Source: Ihuprevotella massiliensis
GTDB lineage: Bacteria > Bacteroidota > Bacteroidia > Bacteroidales > Bacteroidaceae
Direction of reading: 5' to 3'
NCBI GenBank assembly: GCA_900095835.1
Contig: LT608321.1
Coordinates: 1,477,085-1,541,084 of the forward strand
Length of the DNA stretch: 64,000 bases
The notes under the pieces were generated by a model. The model was not told the origin of the DNA. It did no database searches and was given only the letters and a program-made list of their open reading frames with translations. Both the position numbers and the translations under genes were made by a program. Shown here piece by piece: positions 39,205-48,174 of this stretch (position 1 is its first letter; the number at the start of each line of letters is the position of its first letter).

Positions 39205-41934
39205 ATGAAAAAAGGAGTATTCCTGCTGGTGAGTGCATGGTGCGTGGCTGGCGCTGCAAGTTTCGCCCAATCGGTGGTCACCGACGCTGTTGGTGAACCT
39301 GATGAAAACACCGATTTCACTTTCACAGAATCACAACTCAACGAAAAAGTCATCGCTTCGCAAGCGATTTCTTCCATCGTAGCTAAAAACGACCCCTTCC
39401 TTAACGAGGTGGGATTCCGCTTTAGCCCGATGCGTTTCCGCGTGCGTGCCTACGACAATCGCTACGAACAGACTTATATGAACGGCTTGCTCCTCAACGA
39501 TGTGGAGATGGGACGTTTCAATTATTCGTCACTCGGCGGTTTGAATGATGCTACGCGCAACCGCGAAGGCGTTGATGCCTACGAATTTGCCAACTTTGGT
39601 GTTGTGGGCATCGGAGGTGGACAGAGCTACAACACACGCGCCTCGCAGTTTGCACAAGGTCGCAAAATTTCTCTCTCTGCTGCCAACCGCAATTATGTGG
39701 GTCGTGCACTCTTCACTTACGCCTCTGGTCTGCAAGATAATGGCTGGGCGTGGGCGGCAAGTGTGGGCTATCGCGGAGCCACTCGTGGCAACATCGAGGG
39801 AACCTACTACAATTCTGCAGCTTATTTCTTGGCTGCAGAAAAGCGTTTCAACACAAATCATGCCCTTTCGCTCGTCACTTATGGTGCTCCCACCGACCGT
39901 GCGCAACAAGGGGCTTCGACGGAAGAGGCTTATTGGTTGGCCAATTCACACTACTATAATCCCAACTGGGGCTATCAAGGAGGACAAGTGCGCAACAGCC
40001 GCATAGTACATGCCTTTTCACCTACGACAATTTTGACCTGGGACTGGGAAAATGACAAGCATACCTCCAAGTGGACCACGAGTTTGGGCCACTCCTACAG
40101 CATGTATAGCAACACGGCACTCGGCTGGAACGGCAATGCAGCGGACCCACGTCCAGACTACTACAAGAATCTCCCTTCAAGTGTGGGCAATGTGTGGAAA
40201 GACAGCCGTAGCCCCAAGCAAGGTGCGGAGCACAATGTAGACGAAGAGCCTTTCCTCTACGAACAATGGGAGTTGCTCTACAACCGCTGGACAGGAAACA
40301 AGGCTGCGCGTCAGGTGAACTGGGACGAAATGTATTTCGTGAACCGTCAGCAGAACGCCAATGGCGGCGATGCACTCTACTATTTAGAGCGTCGTCACAA
40401 TGACCAAAATGTCTTCGCACTGAGCAGTACGTTCAATCACGCCATTAACTCTCGTCAAAAGTTTGCGATTGGTGTGCAACTCAACAGCACACACGGCATG
40501 CACTACAAGACGATGGCGGATCTCCTGGGCGGCGAACGCTACACCGACATCGATAAGTTTGCGGTGAACGACTATGGTGCGCAAGCTCCTGAGGCACAAA
40601 ACGACCTTCGTCACCCCAATCGTCAGATTCAAAAGAACGATCGCTTTGGCTACGACTACAACACCAATGTGCGCAAAGCCAACCTTTGGGGACAATATCA
40701 ATACTCTACGCTCCACTGGACCATACACCTGAGCGGTCAGGTGGATGGAACGACTATCGAGCGCGAAGGTTTGATGGAGAATGGTCGCTATCAGAATAAT
40801 AGTTTTGGCAAGAGCGGCATTGCCCAATTCCTTGGTGGCGGCGGTAAGGCAGAATTGGCTTACTATCTCACACGCAACCACCGATTTGCCATCGGTCTTG
40901 GTGCTACTTCACAAGCTCCACTCTCACGCAATGCTTTTGTAGCAGCACGTGCACAAAATAATTTCGTAAACAACCTCACCAACGAGGATATTTATGATGC
41001 AGACCTCAGCTATGCTTTCCGTTTTGGCAATGTAGTTGGTAAGGTGAGCGGATATTATGCTCGCTTTGGTCGCCAAGTGGAACAGTCGGCTTTCTACAAT
41101 GACCAGCAATCTACCTTCACTTATCTCACCATGAGCGATGTGGAGAAGCAACACTATGGCGTGGAAGCCGCCCTAGATTGGCAAGCTACGACAAATCTCT
41201 CCTTTAATGTGATGGCTTCTGTGGGCGATGCCTACTACAATAACAATCCTTATGCTCAAGTGAGCTATGAGGGTATGAATCCCGTAGAACTGGAGAAACT
41301 TAACTCCGTGGTGAATCCTGTAACGAAACAAACCATGCCCCTGCGGGTTGTGGCTAAAGACATGCGCGTGGGCAACACTCCCCTCACCGCTCTGAGCGTG
41401 GGTGCACGCTACAACCTCGGAGCGTGGTTCTTTGAGGCTTCTGCCAACTATTACGACCGTGTGTATGTGAACTTCTCTCCCTATCGTCGCCTCAACAGCA
41501 CGTATGCTGGAGATGGACACTTCTACACTGCTACTGGCACTGACGGTGCAGGGCGCCCTGCCTTTGACATTTCTCAAGAAGAAGTGAAGCGCGATGGCGG
41601 CATTCTCTTCGATGCACAAGGCAATGAAGTGGCGAGCTACGCAGCAGCTCAGGAGAAGTTTAAGGGCGGCATCATGATAGACGCTTCTATTGGTCGTTTC
41701 ATCCGCATGAAACATGGTCGTAGCTTGAGCATCAACCTCTCTCTCCAAAACATCAACAATAACACGAACCTCCGCACAGGTGGCTACGAACAGAATCGTT
41801 CAGACTTCTACTACAGAGAGAATGGCGGTGTTTACACCAAAGGCGAAGGCAAGGCATACAAGTTCTCTCGCAATTCGAAGTACTACTATGCCAATGCTTT
41901 CAACTTCTTCCTCAACCTCGGTTTCAAATTCTAA
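39205..41934 (+). CDS. TonB-dependent receptor-like outer membrane protein
   Basis: 909 residues from ATG 39205 (MKKGVFLLVSAWCVAGAASFAQ, signal peptide). No carboxypeptidase-like domain; it goes directly into a plug-like region (SQAISSIVAKNDPFLNEVGFRFSPMRFRVRAYDNRYEQTYMNGLLLNDVEMGRF, about 50-110), then a long barrel ending NFFLNLGFKF with the terminal aromatic expected of Bam substrates. Large aromatic-rich loops. The next gene encodes a DUF5689 lipoprotein and the locus includes secreted nucleases, so uptake of nucleic-acid fragments is the inferred role. Promoter -7 at 39082-39089. Confidence 0.85.
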   Translation: MKKGVFLLVSAWCVAGAASFAQSVVTDAVGEPDENTDFTFTESQLNEKVIASQAISSIVAKNDPFLNEVGFRFSPMRFRVRAYDNRYEQTYMNGLLLNDVEMGRFNYSSLGGLNDATRNREGVDAYEFANFGVVGIGGGQSYNTRASQFAQGRKISLSAANRNYVGRALFTYASGLQDNGWAWAASVGYRGATRGNIEGTYYNSAAYFLAAEKRFNTNHALSLVTYGAPTDRAQQGASTEEAYWLANSHYYNPNWGYQGGQVRNSRIVHAFSPTTILTWDWENDKHTSKWTTSLGHSYSMYSNTALGWNGNAADPRPDYYKNLPSSVGNVWKDSRSPKQGAEHNVDEEPFLYEQWELLYNRWTGNKAARQVNWDEMYFVNRQQNANGGDALYYLERRHNDQNVFALSSTFNHAINSRQKFAIGVQLNSTHGMHYKTMADLLGGERYTDIDKFAVNDYGAQAPEAQNDLRHPNRQIQKNDRFGYDYNTNVRKANLWGQYQYSTLHWTIHLSGQVDGTTIEREGLMENGRYQNNSFGKSGIAQFLGGGGKAELAYYLTRNHRFAIGLGATSQAPLSRNAFVAARAQNNFVNNLTNEDIYDADLSYAFRFGNVVGKVSGYYARFGRQVEQSAFYNDQQSTFTYLTMSDVEKQHYGVEAALDWQATTNLSFNVMASVGDAYYNNNPYAQVSYEGMNPVELEKLNSVVNPVTKQTMPLRVVAKDMRVGNTPLTALSVGARYNLGAWFFEASANYYDRVYVNFSPYRRLNSTYAGDGHFYTATGTDGAGRPAFDISQEEVKRDGGILFDAQGNEVASYAAAQEKFKGGIMIDASIGRFIRMKHGRSLSINLSLQNINNNTNLRTGGYEQNRSDFYYRENGGVYTKGEGKAYKFSRNSKYYYANAFNFFLNLGFKF

Positions 41935-41947
41935 AGCATAGCTCATC

Positions 41948-42931
41948 ATGAATCGCATATATGCTATCTTCGCTCCCTTCGTGAGAAAGACTTCTCGCAC
42001 GGCAGCGCTCCTTTGTGCCATGGCAGTGATGATTTCTCTCGCGGCATGCACGGACAATCAAGATGCTACTCACCAACCTCAGATTACTGCGACCGCACTT
42101 CCTGCAACCAACACCAACCTACTGAGTGTTAAGCAGAAATTCAGCAATGTACTGGGCAAGAACAATACTTTCGAACAAGTCAAACAAGACCTTTTGTTTG
42201 AAGGTGTGGTAGTAGCCAACGACATCTCAGGCAATCTCTACCAAACGCTCGTTGTGCGCCACATCGGCTCTCAACCTGGCGCGCTCGACGATCAGTGCAT
42301 CACACTCGGCATCAAGAGTTCACAACTCTATCCTTACTTCCCCCTGGGGCAGCGCATCCGAGTAAACCTCAAGAACCTCTATATCGGCAACTACAGTAAG
42401 ACACCCAAAGTGGGCCGTCCTTACTACACTTCAAGCGGTAACCTACGCCTTGGTCCCATGTTCTTGGAAGATGTAGCCACCAACATCGCCTTGGTAGGAG
42501 CGCCCAATCCTCAAGCTCCCGAACTCACTCCTCGAGATTTTACCACAGAAGAGGGTGTGGCATGGTTGAGCAACCGCGCAAATCAATCTTATCTCGTGAA
42601 TCCTCTCCTCGTGTCGGTGCGCGGCACCATCCAAGAAGTGATGGGCAACGAGAAAAATAAGGCCGCTACAGGACAACTCTCAGGCAAGACCGAACCTCTG
42701 CCTAAGATTTTCGCTCCCAAAGCGCTCTACGATGCAGGATTTGGTGTAGACCGCCGTCTGCAACTCCTTTCAGACTATGCACAAGAGTCGGACTACGTGT
42801 CACTTCGCACCTCTGTGCGCAATGCCATCTCCTATCTCCCCATACCAGAAGAGTCAAAGACCTATACAGGTGTCATGACGTATTATCTTAATTGGCAGTT
42901 ACAACTCCGCGATGTAAAAGACATCCAGTAG
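41948..42931 (+). CDS. DUF5689 lipoprotein
   Basis: 327 residues. Signal peptide with lipobox MISLAACTDN (Cys about residue 35), then the DUF5689 OB-like domain: LLFEGVVVANDISGNLYQTLVVRH, CITLGIKSSQLYPYFPLGQRIRVNLKNLYIGNY and TPRDFTTEEG. These lipoproteins accompany TonB-type receptors and secreted nucleases in Bacteroidetes; a nucleic-acid-binding surface role fits the OB-like fold but is unproven. Starts 13 bases after the receptor gene stop. Confidence 0.8.
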   Translation: MNRIYAIFAPFVRKTSRTAALLCAMAVMISLAACTDNQDATHQPQITATALPATNTNLLSVKQKFSNVLGKNNTFEQVKQDLLFEGVVVANDISGNLYQTLVVRHIGSQPGALDDQCITLGIKSSQLYPYFPLGQRIRVNLKNLYIGNYSKTPKVGRPYYTSSGNLRLGPMFLEDVATNIALVGAPNPQAPELTPRDFTTEEGVAWLSNRANQSYLVNPLLVSVRGTIQEVMGNEKNKAATGQLSGKTEPLPKIFAPKALYDAGFGVDRRLQLLSDYAQESDYVSLRTSVRNAISYLPIPEESKTYTGVMTYYLNWQLQLRDVKDIQ

Positions 42932-42969
42932 TTCAGTGTCATACATAACCATCAACTTATTTAATCAAC

Positions 42970-44133
42970 ATGAAAAAGAACGTGCTGTTTCTGGTTGCTA
43001 TCACTACATGCAGCCTCGCTTTCACTGCTTGTTCCAAAGTGGAAGCTCCTTATGTGAAACCTGAAGAGCCTGTAGTCCCTTCTAAACCTGACAATCCTGC
43101 CAATCCCACCACTCCCAAAGACGGCACATTGCTCAGCGAAACTTTCACCACTACCCTCGGTTCTTTCACGACAGTCACCACTGCTGGTGCTGGCGAATGG
43201 AAGATTGATTTCAAAACTGCCAAGGCTTCTGGCTACGACAATGCAACGAAGAAGACTACTGCTGGCACTTACTACCTCGTAAGCCCTGAAATCGACCTTA
43301 CCAATGTGAAGGAAGCTCACGTAGCTTTTGAGTACGTGTTCCGCTACAACAAGGGCGACGAAAACCAACAACTCTTGATCACCGACAAATACGATGCTCA
43401 AAAGGCAGCTGAAGGTTGGACACTCTTGAACCAACAATGGACGGAAGGTCGCGACTGGAAGACTTTCACCAAAGCTGACCTCGATATCCCTGCTGCATGG
43501 GTGGGTAAGAAGGTACGCATCGCTTTCCGCTACAACACCAATGCCGAAAGCGGTTCTACTTGGGAAATCAAGAACCTCACCGTGGCTACTGGCAAGGCTA
43601 CACAAGCTCCTGCTCCAGAACCTCAACCAGAGAAGCCTGTGACCCCAGAAAACCCTTCACAACCTACCACTGATAAGGCTCTTCAAAATGGTAGTTTTGA
43701 AACTTGGACAGATGGTAAGCCCGACCACTGGTCACCCACTTCTGGCTCTGGCAACGCTACTTTGCAACAAAGTGCCACTGCACACGAAGGCAAGTCTTCC
43801 GTACAAGTGAGCGGAGACGATAAGGCAAACAAGCGTTTGGGTTCAAATGACATCACTCTTGAGGCTGGCACCTACACCTTCTCTATCTATGTGCGTGGCA
43901 CCGTTGCAGGTTCTTCTTGCCGTTTGGGCTTCGTACCTGTAAAGGACGGCAAAGCTGACAGCAAGAGCTACAACTACGAAAAGGGCTATCACGACAACCT
44001 TTCTACTTCAGAATGGACTCTCGTGAGCTACACCTTCGAGCTCAAGCAAACCACTACCCTCAGTCTCGTAGTGATGATTCCAAAGACAAAGCCTGCTTTC
44101 TTGCTTGACAGCGCAACTTTGGTGAAGAAATAA
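42970..44133 (+). CDS. Lipoprotein with two beta-sandwich domains (choice-of-anchor J type)
   Basis: 387 residues. Lipobox in SLAFTACSKVE (Cys17-18), then a Pro-rich linker. A first jelly-roll domain (about 45-205: SETFTTTLGSFTTV, YYLVSPEIDLTNVKEAHVAFEYVFRYN, GKKVRIAFRYNTNAESGSTWEIKNL) resembles choice-of-anchor J domains. A second Pro-rich linker (PAPEPQPEKPVTPENPSQP) leads to a second domain (about 235-385: NGSFETWTDGKPDHWSPTSG) resembling CBM-type binding modules. Surface-exposed binding lipoprotein of the operon; the ligand is unknown. Confidence 0.75.
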   Translation: MKKNVLFLVAITTCSLAFTACSKVEAPYVKPEEPVVPSKPDNPANPTTPKDGTLLSETFTTTLGSFTTVTTAGAGEWKIDFKTAKASGYDNATKKTTAGTYYLVSPEIDLTNVKEAHVAFEYVFRYNKGDENQQLLITDKYDAQKAAEGWTLLNQQWTEGRDWKTFTKADLDIPAAWVGKKVRIAFRYNTNAESGSTWEIKNLTVATGKATQAPAPEPQPEKPVTPENPSQPTTDKALQNGSFETWTDGKPDHWSPTSGSGNATLQQSATAHEGKSSVQVSGDDKANKRLGSNDITLEAGTYTFSIYVRGTVAGSSCRLGFVPVKDGKADSKSYNYEKGYHDNLSTSEWTLVSYTFELKQTTTLSLVVMIPKTKPAFLLDSATLVKK

Positions 44134-44299
44134 GTTCTTCTCATTCCCCTCTCTCACGCAGATGTGCCATGCAACGACCTTAAAAAGTTGAAGCAATGGC
44201 ACACCTGCGTGCCTTTTTCTGGGAACTGCAGACAAGCCTGCAGCAAAACCTCCGCTTACATCGAAAATGCAACCACAGAACAGCACAAACCGACTCACT

Positions 44300-45283
44300 A
44301 TGACTCGATATTTTCGCCTCATCCTTCCCCTATTCTGCACCCTCTGTCTCACTTTCACTGCGTGCGACAAAGAAGACAATCCCAATATCAATTGGGGTGG
44401 TGGCAAAGAACAACCACGACCCAATCCACAACCGAAGCCAGAAGATCCCAGCGGCAAGCCCGACAACCCTACGCCAACTCCTTCTCCACAGCTAGATACA
44501 CAAGGGCGCGCAGATGCAGCACGCTTAGAAATGCCTGCACTCACAGGAGAAAATGGCGAACTCTTCATTGTGCATCGGGTGGTCAATCCCCATGGGCGAG
44601 ACTCTATCGTCAACTATGCCTACGCCTATCTTCCACAGTCTTTCCACTCACGTTGGGTTGCCTTTCGTTTTGACGCTCAAACGCGTCCAAAGACCGTGGG
44701 ACGTAAGGATTATAAAAACAAACCTCAATATCCCATCGACCCCAAGCTCCCCATTGCATGGGCGATTCCAAGCGACCTCTCTTTCGGACGTGGCTATGAC
44801 CACGGTCATTTGGTAGCCTCTGCCGACCGTCTGTTCTCTCGCGAAGCTAACGACCAAACCTTCTATATGGGTAATATGAGTCCGCAACTCGCCAGTTTTA
44901 ATCAGAAATACTGGACTGGTCTTGAATCACTCGTTCAAGATTTAGGACGCAACTCCTCCTTTGCCGACACCCTCTACGTGGTGAAAGGTGGCGCACTGTC
45001 TCCTCTTTCGTCCTACGGCTACGCTGCCAATGGCAAAATGCCTATTCCTCACCACTACTTCATGGCACTGCTCAAGGTGAAAAATGGCGTGTATAGCAGC
45101 ATCGGTTTCTGGATGGAACATAAAAACTACGGCAAAACAGGCAAAGCCAACGAGATGGGCAAACACGCCGTGAGTGTTTCGGCTCTGGAAAAGCTCACAG
45201 GCATCAACTTCTTCCACAATCTCCCCGATAATGTGGAGCAGCGTGTGGAAAGCAACTTGACGCTTTCGGCTTGGGGATTGTAG
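44300..45283 (+). CDS. DNA/RNA non-specific endonuclease (NUC1-like), lipoprotein
   Basis: 327 residues from ATG 44300 (MTRYFRLILPLFCTLCLTFTAC); Cys22 is a lipobox cysteine. A Pro/Lys-rich linker to about residue 70 precedes a betabetaalpha-Me nuclease domain. FGRGYDHGHLVASADRLFSREANDQTFYMGNMSPQ holds the active-site His (family DRGH, here DHGH), and FNQKYWTGLE holds the metal-binding Asn. It would cut DNA and RNA at the cell surface. Last gene of the receptor/DUF5689/binding-lipoprotein operon (166-base gap from the previous gene). Confidence 0.88.
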   Translation: MTRYFRLILPLFCTLCLTFTACDKEDNPNINWGGGKEQPRPNPQPKPEDPSGKPDNPTPTPSPQLDTQGRADAARLEMPALTGENGELFIVHRVVNPHGRDSIVNYAYAYLPQSFHSRWVAFRFDAQTRPKTVGRKDYKNKPQYPIDPKLPIAWAIPSDLSFGRGYDHGHLVASADRLFSREANDQTFYMGNMSPQLASFNQKYWTGLESLVQDLGRNSSFADTLYVVKGGALSPLSSYGYAANGKMPIPHHYFMALLKVKNGVYSSIGFWMEHKNYGKTGKANEMGKHAVSVSALEKLTGINFFHNLPDNVEQRVESNLTLSAWGL

Positions 45284-45424
45284 CAAAAACAGCACTAAAG
45301 GAAGAACAGTTCATCAACCCTCTTGGATGCATAAGCACAATTTAGGAGCATTCATGTTACGTTCTTTCAAATCCTCACTCTTTCGGGTGGTGTCATCGCC
45401 AACTTTTGCGATTGCACCACCCTT

Positions 45425-45458
45425 TTTGTGCCTATCCCCCAAAAAATCATTACCTTTG
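45425..45458 (+). promoter_or_regulatory. Promoter of ruvB, start site at or near the ATG
   Basis: TTTG 45425-45428 and TACCTTTG 45451-45458. The -7 box ends only 4 bases before the ruvB ATG at 45463, so the transcript would be leaderless or nearly so. Confidence 0.5.
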
Positions 45459-45462
45459 CAGT

Positions 45463-46509
45463 ATGACAGAAGACACCTTCGACATCCGATCCGAGCAACA
45501 TACACCGACAGTGACAGAGCGCGAGTTTGAAAATGCCTTGCGCCCCTTATCGTTCGACGATTTCACGGGGCAAACCAAGGTGGTGGAAAACTTGCGTATC
45601 TTCGTGGAAGCCGCACGACGTCGCGGAGAACCCCTCGACCACACCTTGCTACACGGACCTCCTGGGCTAGGTAAGACCACCCTCTCCAATATCATTGCCA
45701 ACGAACTACAGGTGGGATTCAAGCTCACCTCAGGTCCTGTGCTCGATAAACCTGGAGATTTGGCTGGATTGCTCACCGCGCTTGAACCTAACGATGTCTT
45801 GTTCATCGACGAAATCCATCGTCTTTCACCCGTAGTCGAAGAGTATCTCTATTCTGCCATGGAAGACTACCGCATCGACATCATGATCGACAAAGGACCT
45901 GCGGCACGTTCCATACAGATTGACCTCAATCCCTTCACTCTCGTAGGAGCTACCACACGCAGTGGTCTGCTCACCGCTCCCCTCCGTGCACGTTTCGGCA
46001 TCAACCTCCACTTGGAGTATTACGATTCGTCCACACTCAAAGACATCATTCAGCGTTCGGCACACCTGATGGGCGTGATGATTGACCCCAAAGCTGCTGC
46101 AGAAATTGCAGGACGTTCGCGTGGCACACCTCGTATCGCCAATGCCCTCTTGCGCCGTGTGCGCGACTTCGCTCAAGTCAAAGGCAATGGTAGCATCGAT
46201 GTCCCAATAGCCCGCTACGCTCTCGAAGCTCTCAACATCGACAAATATGGTCTTGACGAAATCGACAACAAGATTTTGCTCACCATCATCGACAAATTCA
46301 AGGGTGGCCCTGTGGGCATCAGCACCATCGCCACCGCTATTGGAGAAGACGCTGGCACCGTGGAGGAAGTCTACGAACCCTTCCTCATCAAAGAAGGTTT
46401 CATTCGCCGCACCCCTCGTGGACGCGAAGTCACCGAACAAGCCTACATCCATCTCGGCCGCACCCCAGAATACGGCAGTCCAGCCGCAGCGGAACCCACG
46501 TTGTTTTAG
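45463..46509 (+). CDS. ruvB: Holliday junction branch migration ATPase RuvB
   Basis: 348 residues from ATG 45463 ([13 protein letters not shown]). Walker [14 protein letters not shown], Walker [14 protein letters not shown], sensor [18 protein letters not shown] with the arginine finger, and a C-terminal winged helix ([24 protein letters not shown]). It drives branch migration with RuvA during recombination. Leads into ybeY across a 106-base gap filled by a 9-base tandem repeat. Confidence 0.97.
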   Translation: MTEDTFDIRSEQHTPTVTEREFENALRPLSFDDFTGQTKVVENLRIFVEAARRRGEPLDHTLLHGPPGLGKTTLSNIIANELQVGFKLTSGPVLDKPGDLAGLLTALEPNDVLFIDEIHRLSPVVEEYLYSAMEDYRIDIMIDKGPAARSIQIDLNPFTLVGATTRSGLLTAPLRARFGINLHLEYYDSSTLKDIIQRSAHLMGVMIDPKAAAEIAGRSRGTPRIANALLRRVRDFAQVKGNGSIDVPIARYALEALNIDKYGLDEIDNKILLTIIDKFKGGPVGISTIATAIGEDAGTVEEVYEPFLIKEGFIRRTPRGREVTEQAYIHLGRTPEYGSPAAAEPTLF

Positions 46510-46536
46510 CAACGCGAATTTAGCGGAGCAAGTTTT

Positions 46537-46608
46537 TTCTAGAGGCTCTAGCTTTTCTAAAGTCCCTAGTCCTTCTAGAGCATCTAGCCCTTCTAGCACC
46601 TCCAACCC
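46537..46608. repeat. 9-base tandem repeat, 8 units, between ruvB and ybeY
   Basis: Units TTCTAGAGG, CTCTAGCTT, TTCTAAAGT, CCCTAGTCC, TTCTAGAGC, ATCTAGCCC, TTCTAGCAC, CTCCAACCC; consensus NYCTAGNNN. It ends 7 bases before the ybeY ATG, so it fills the leader just as the 7-base repeats do elsewhere. Confidence 0.75.
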
Positions 46609-46615
46609 TCTTGCA

Positions 46616-47026
46616 ATGATTACATTCAACAGTCTTAGCCTCCCCCTTCCTGCCCTAGACGTGCGCACCGAAGAAGCCTGGTTGCGCCGTGTCGCTGCGC
46701 AGCACAATCGCAGACTGGGAGAAATCAACTATATCTTCTGCAATGACGAAGAGATACTCGCCACTAATCGGCAGTATCTTCAGCACGACTACTACACCGA
46801 CATCATCACCTTTGATTATAGTGCAGGAGCAGTGCTAGCAGGCGACCTCTACATCTCCCTCGATACCGTGCGCACCAATGCCGAGATGCTGGGTAAAAAC
46901 TATGACGACGAACTCCACCGTGTGCTCGTTCATGGCGTGCTCCACCTTGTGGGCATCAACGACAAAGGACCTGGCGAACGTGAAATCATGGAAGCCGCAG
47001 AAGATGCTGCGCTCGCCCTCCGCTAA
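46616..47026 (+). CDS. ybeY: rRNA maturation endoribonuclease YbeY
   Basis: 136 residues from ATG 46616 (MITFNSLSLPLPALDVRTEE); the upstream in-frame extension covers a tandem repeat and ruvB. INYIFCNDEEILATNRQYLQHDYYTDIITFDY is typical, and the metal site is HRVLVHGVLHLVGINDKGPGE (family HGxLHLxGxxH, with Asp in place of the third His, a variant I associate with Bacteroidetes). It trims 16S rRNA and helps ribosome quality control. Likely co-transcribed with ruvB. Confidence 0.92.
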   Translation: MITFNSLSLPLPALDVRTEEAWLRRVAAQHNRRLGEINYIFCNDEEILATNRQYLQHDYYTDIITFDYSAGAVLAGDLYISLDTVRTNAEMLGKNYDDELHRVLVHGVLHLVGINDKGPGEREIMEAAEDAALALR

Positions 47027-47119
47027 AGATGGGTAGAAAGCACTCACACACGTACAGCACCTTCACACTCGAAGTACAGTAAATGGGCAAAGTATGTGCT
47101 AGAAAATCCGCAAAACATC

Positions 47120-47150
47120 TTGGCTATGTCCGCCGTTGGCAGTATCTTTG
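47120..47150 (+). promoter_or_regulatory. Promoter of gpmA
   Basis: TTGG 47120-47123, 19-base spacer, TATCTTTG 47143-47150; leader about 125 bases to ATG 47283. Confidence 0.6.
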
Positions 47151-47282
47151 CAACGTGGTATCGAGTGCAGTAGTCCACTAGGTTCGTCTGTCTCGAGAGA
47201 AAGCTCCCCACACTCCCTCATCTCTCAGCTATTCTGAGACATTTGATTGCAACAATCTCATAAACACATCATATTTACTCTT

Positions 47283-48029
47283 ATGAAAAGAATCGTACTC
47301 CTCCGTCATGGCGAAAGCCAATGGAACCTCGAAAACCGTTTCACGGGTTGGACAGACGTAGACCTCACCGAAAAAGGCATGGGCGAAGCTCGCAAGGCTG
47401 GTGAACTCCTCAAGAAGGAAGGCTTCAAATTCGGTATGGCTTACACTTCCTACCTCAAGCGCGCTATCAAGACCCTCAACAACGTGCTCGACTCCATGAA
47501 CGAGGATTGGATCCCCGTACAAAAGAGCTGGCGCTTGAACGAAAAGCACTACGGTATGCTCCAAGGTCTTAACAAGAGTGAGACTGCTGCTAAGTATGGT
47601 GAGGAACAAGTGCTTGTATGGCGTCGTAGCTTCGACATCGCTCCCGATGCGATTGCTGAAGACGACAAGGAACGCAACCCCAAGTACGAAGCTCGCTACG
47701 CTGAAGTAGCTGATGCTGAACTCCCCCGCACAGAGTCATTGAAGGACTGCATCGGTCGCACACTTCCTTACTGGACTGCTGTTATCTTCCCCACCCTCAA
47801 GAAGGTAGACGACCTCCTCGTAGTTGCTCACGGCAACAGCCTTCGCGGTGTCATCAAGCACCTCAAGGGCATCAGCGACAAGGACATCATCAGCCTCAAC
47901 CTCCCCACTGCTCTTCCTTATGTATTTGAGTTCGACGATGATCTCAACCTCGTAAAGGACTACTTCCTCGGCGATCCCGAAGAAATCAAGAAGCTCCAAG
48001 AAGCAGTAGCCAACCAAGGTAAGAAATAA
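47283..48029 (+). CDS. gpmA: 2,3-bisphosphoglycerate-dependent phosphoglycerate mutase
   Basis: 248 residues from ATG 47283. The phosphohistidine motif [18 protein letters not shown] is at residues 5-22, followed by [26 protein letters not shown] and the second catalytic His in [17 protein letters not shown]. The full-length dPGM layout distinguishes it from short phosphatases of the family. It interconverts 3- and 2-phosphoglycerate in glycolysis and gluconeogenesis. Very regular codon use suggests high expression. Terminator at 48120-48150. Confidence 0.95.
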   Translation: MKRIVLLRHGESQWNLENRFTGWTDVDLTEKGMGEARKAGELLKKEGFKFGMAYTSYLKRAIKTLNNVLDSMNEDWIPVQKSWRLNEKHYGMLQGLNKSETAAKYGEEQVLVWRRSFDIAPDAIAEDDKERNPKYEARYAEVADAELPRTESLKDCIGRTLPYWTAVIFPTLKKVDDLLVVAHGNSLRGVIKHLKGISDKDIISLNLPTALPYVFEFDDDLNLVKDYFLGDPEEIKKLQEAVANQGKK

Positions 48030-48119
48030 GCCTAAGTTGCCGCTTGCTGCACTAAGCTTTTTCAGCCTTACTCCTTACTAGATGTCTAGCTAGGAGTTGC
48101 AGCATATAACTTTCTACAT

Positions 48120-48150
48120 ACTCGGCTTGGGTCTTGCACTCAAGCCGAGT
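48120..48150 (+). terminator. Terminator after gpmA
   Basis: ACTCGGCTTG 48120-48129 and CAAGCCGAGT 48141-48150, 10-bp perfect stem, 11-base loop, then TTCTTTTG. It lies 25 bases before the next gene's ATG, so read-through could supply that gene. Confidence 0.75.
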
Positions 48151-48174
48151 TTCTTTTGCGCCTCCCTCGATCGT

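Noticed and set aside
45826-46728. - strand open frame of 300 codons
   Set aside because: Antisense shadow of ruvB, running through the 9-base repeats.
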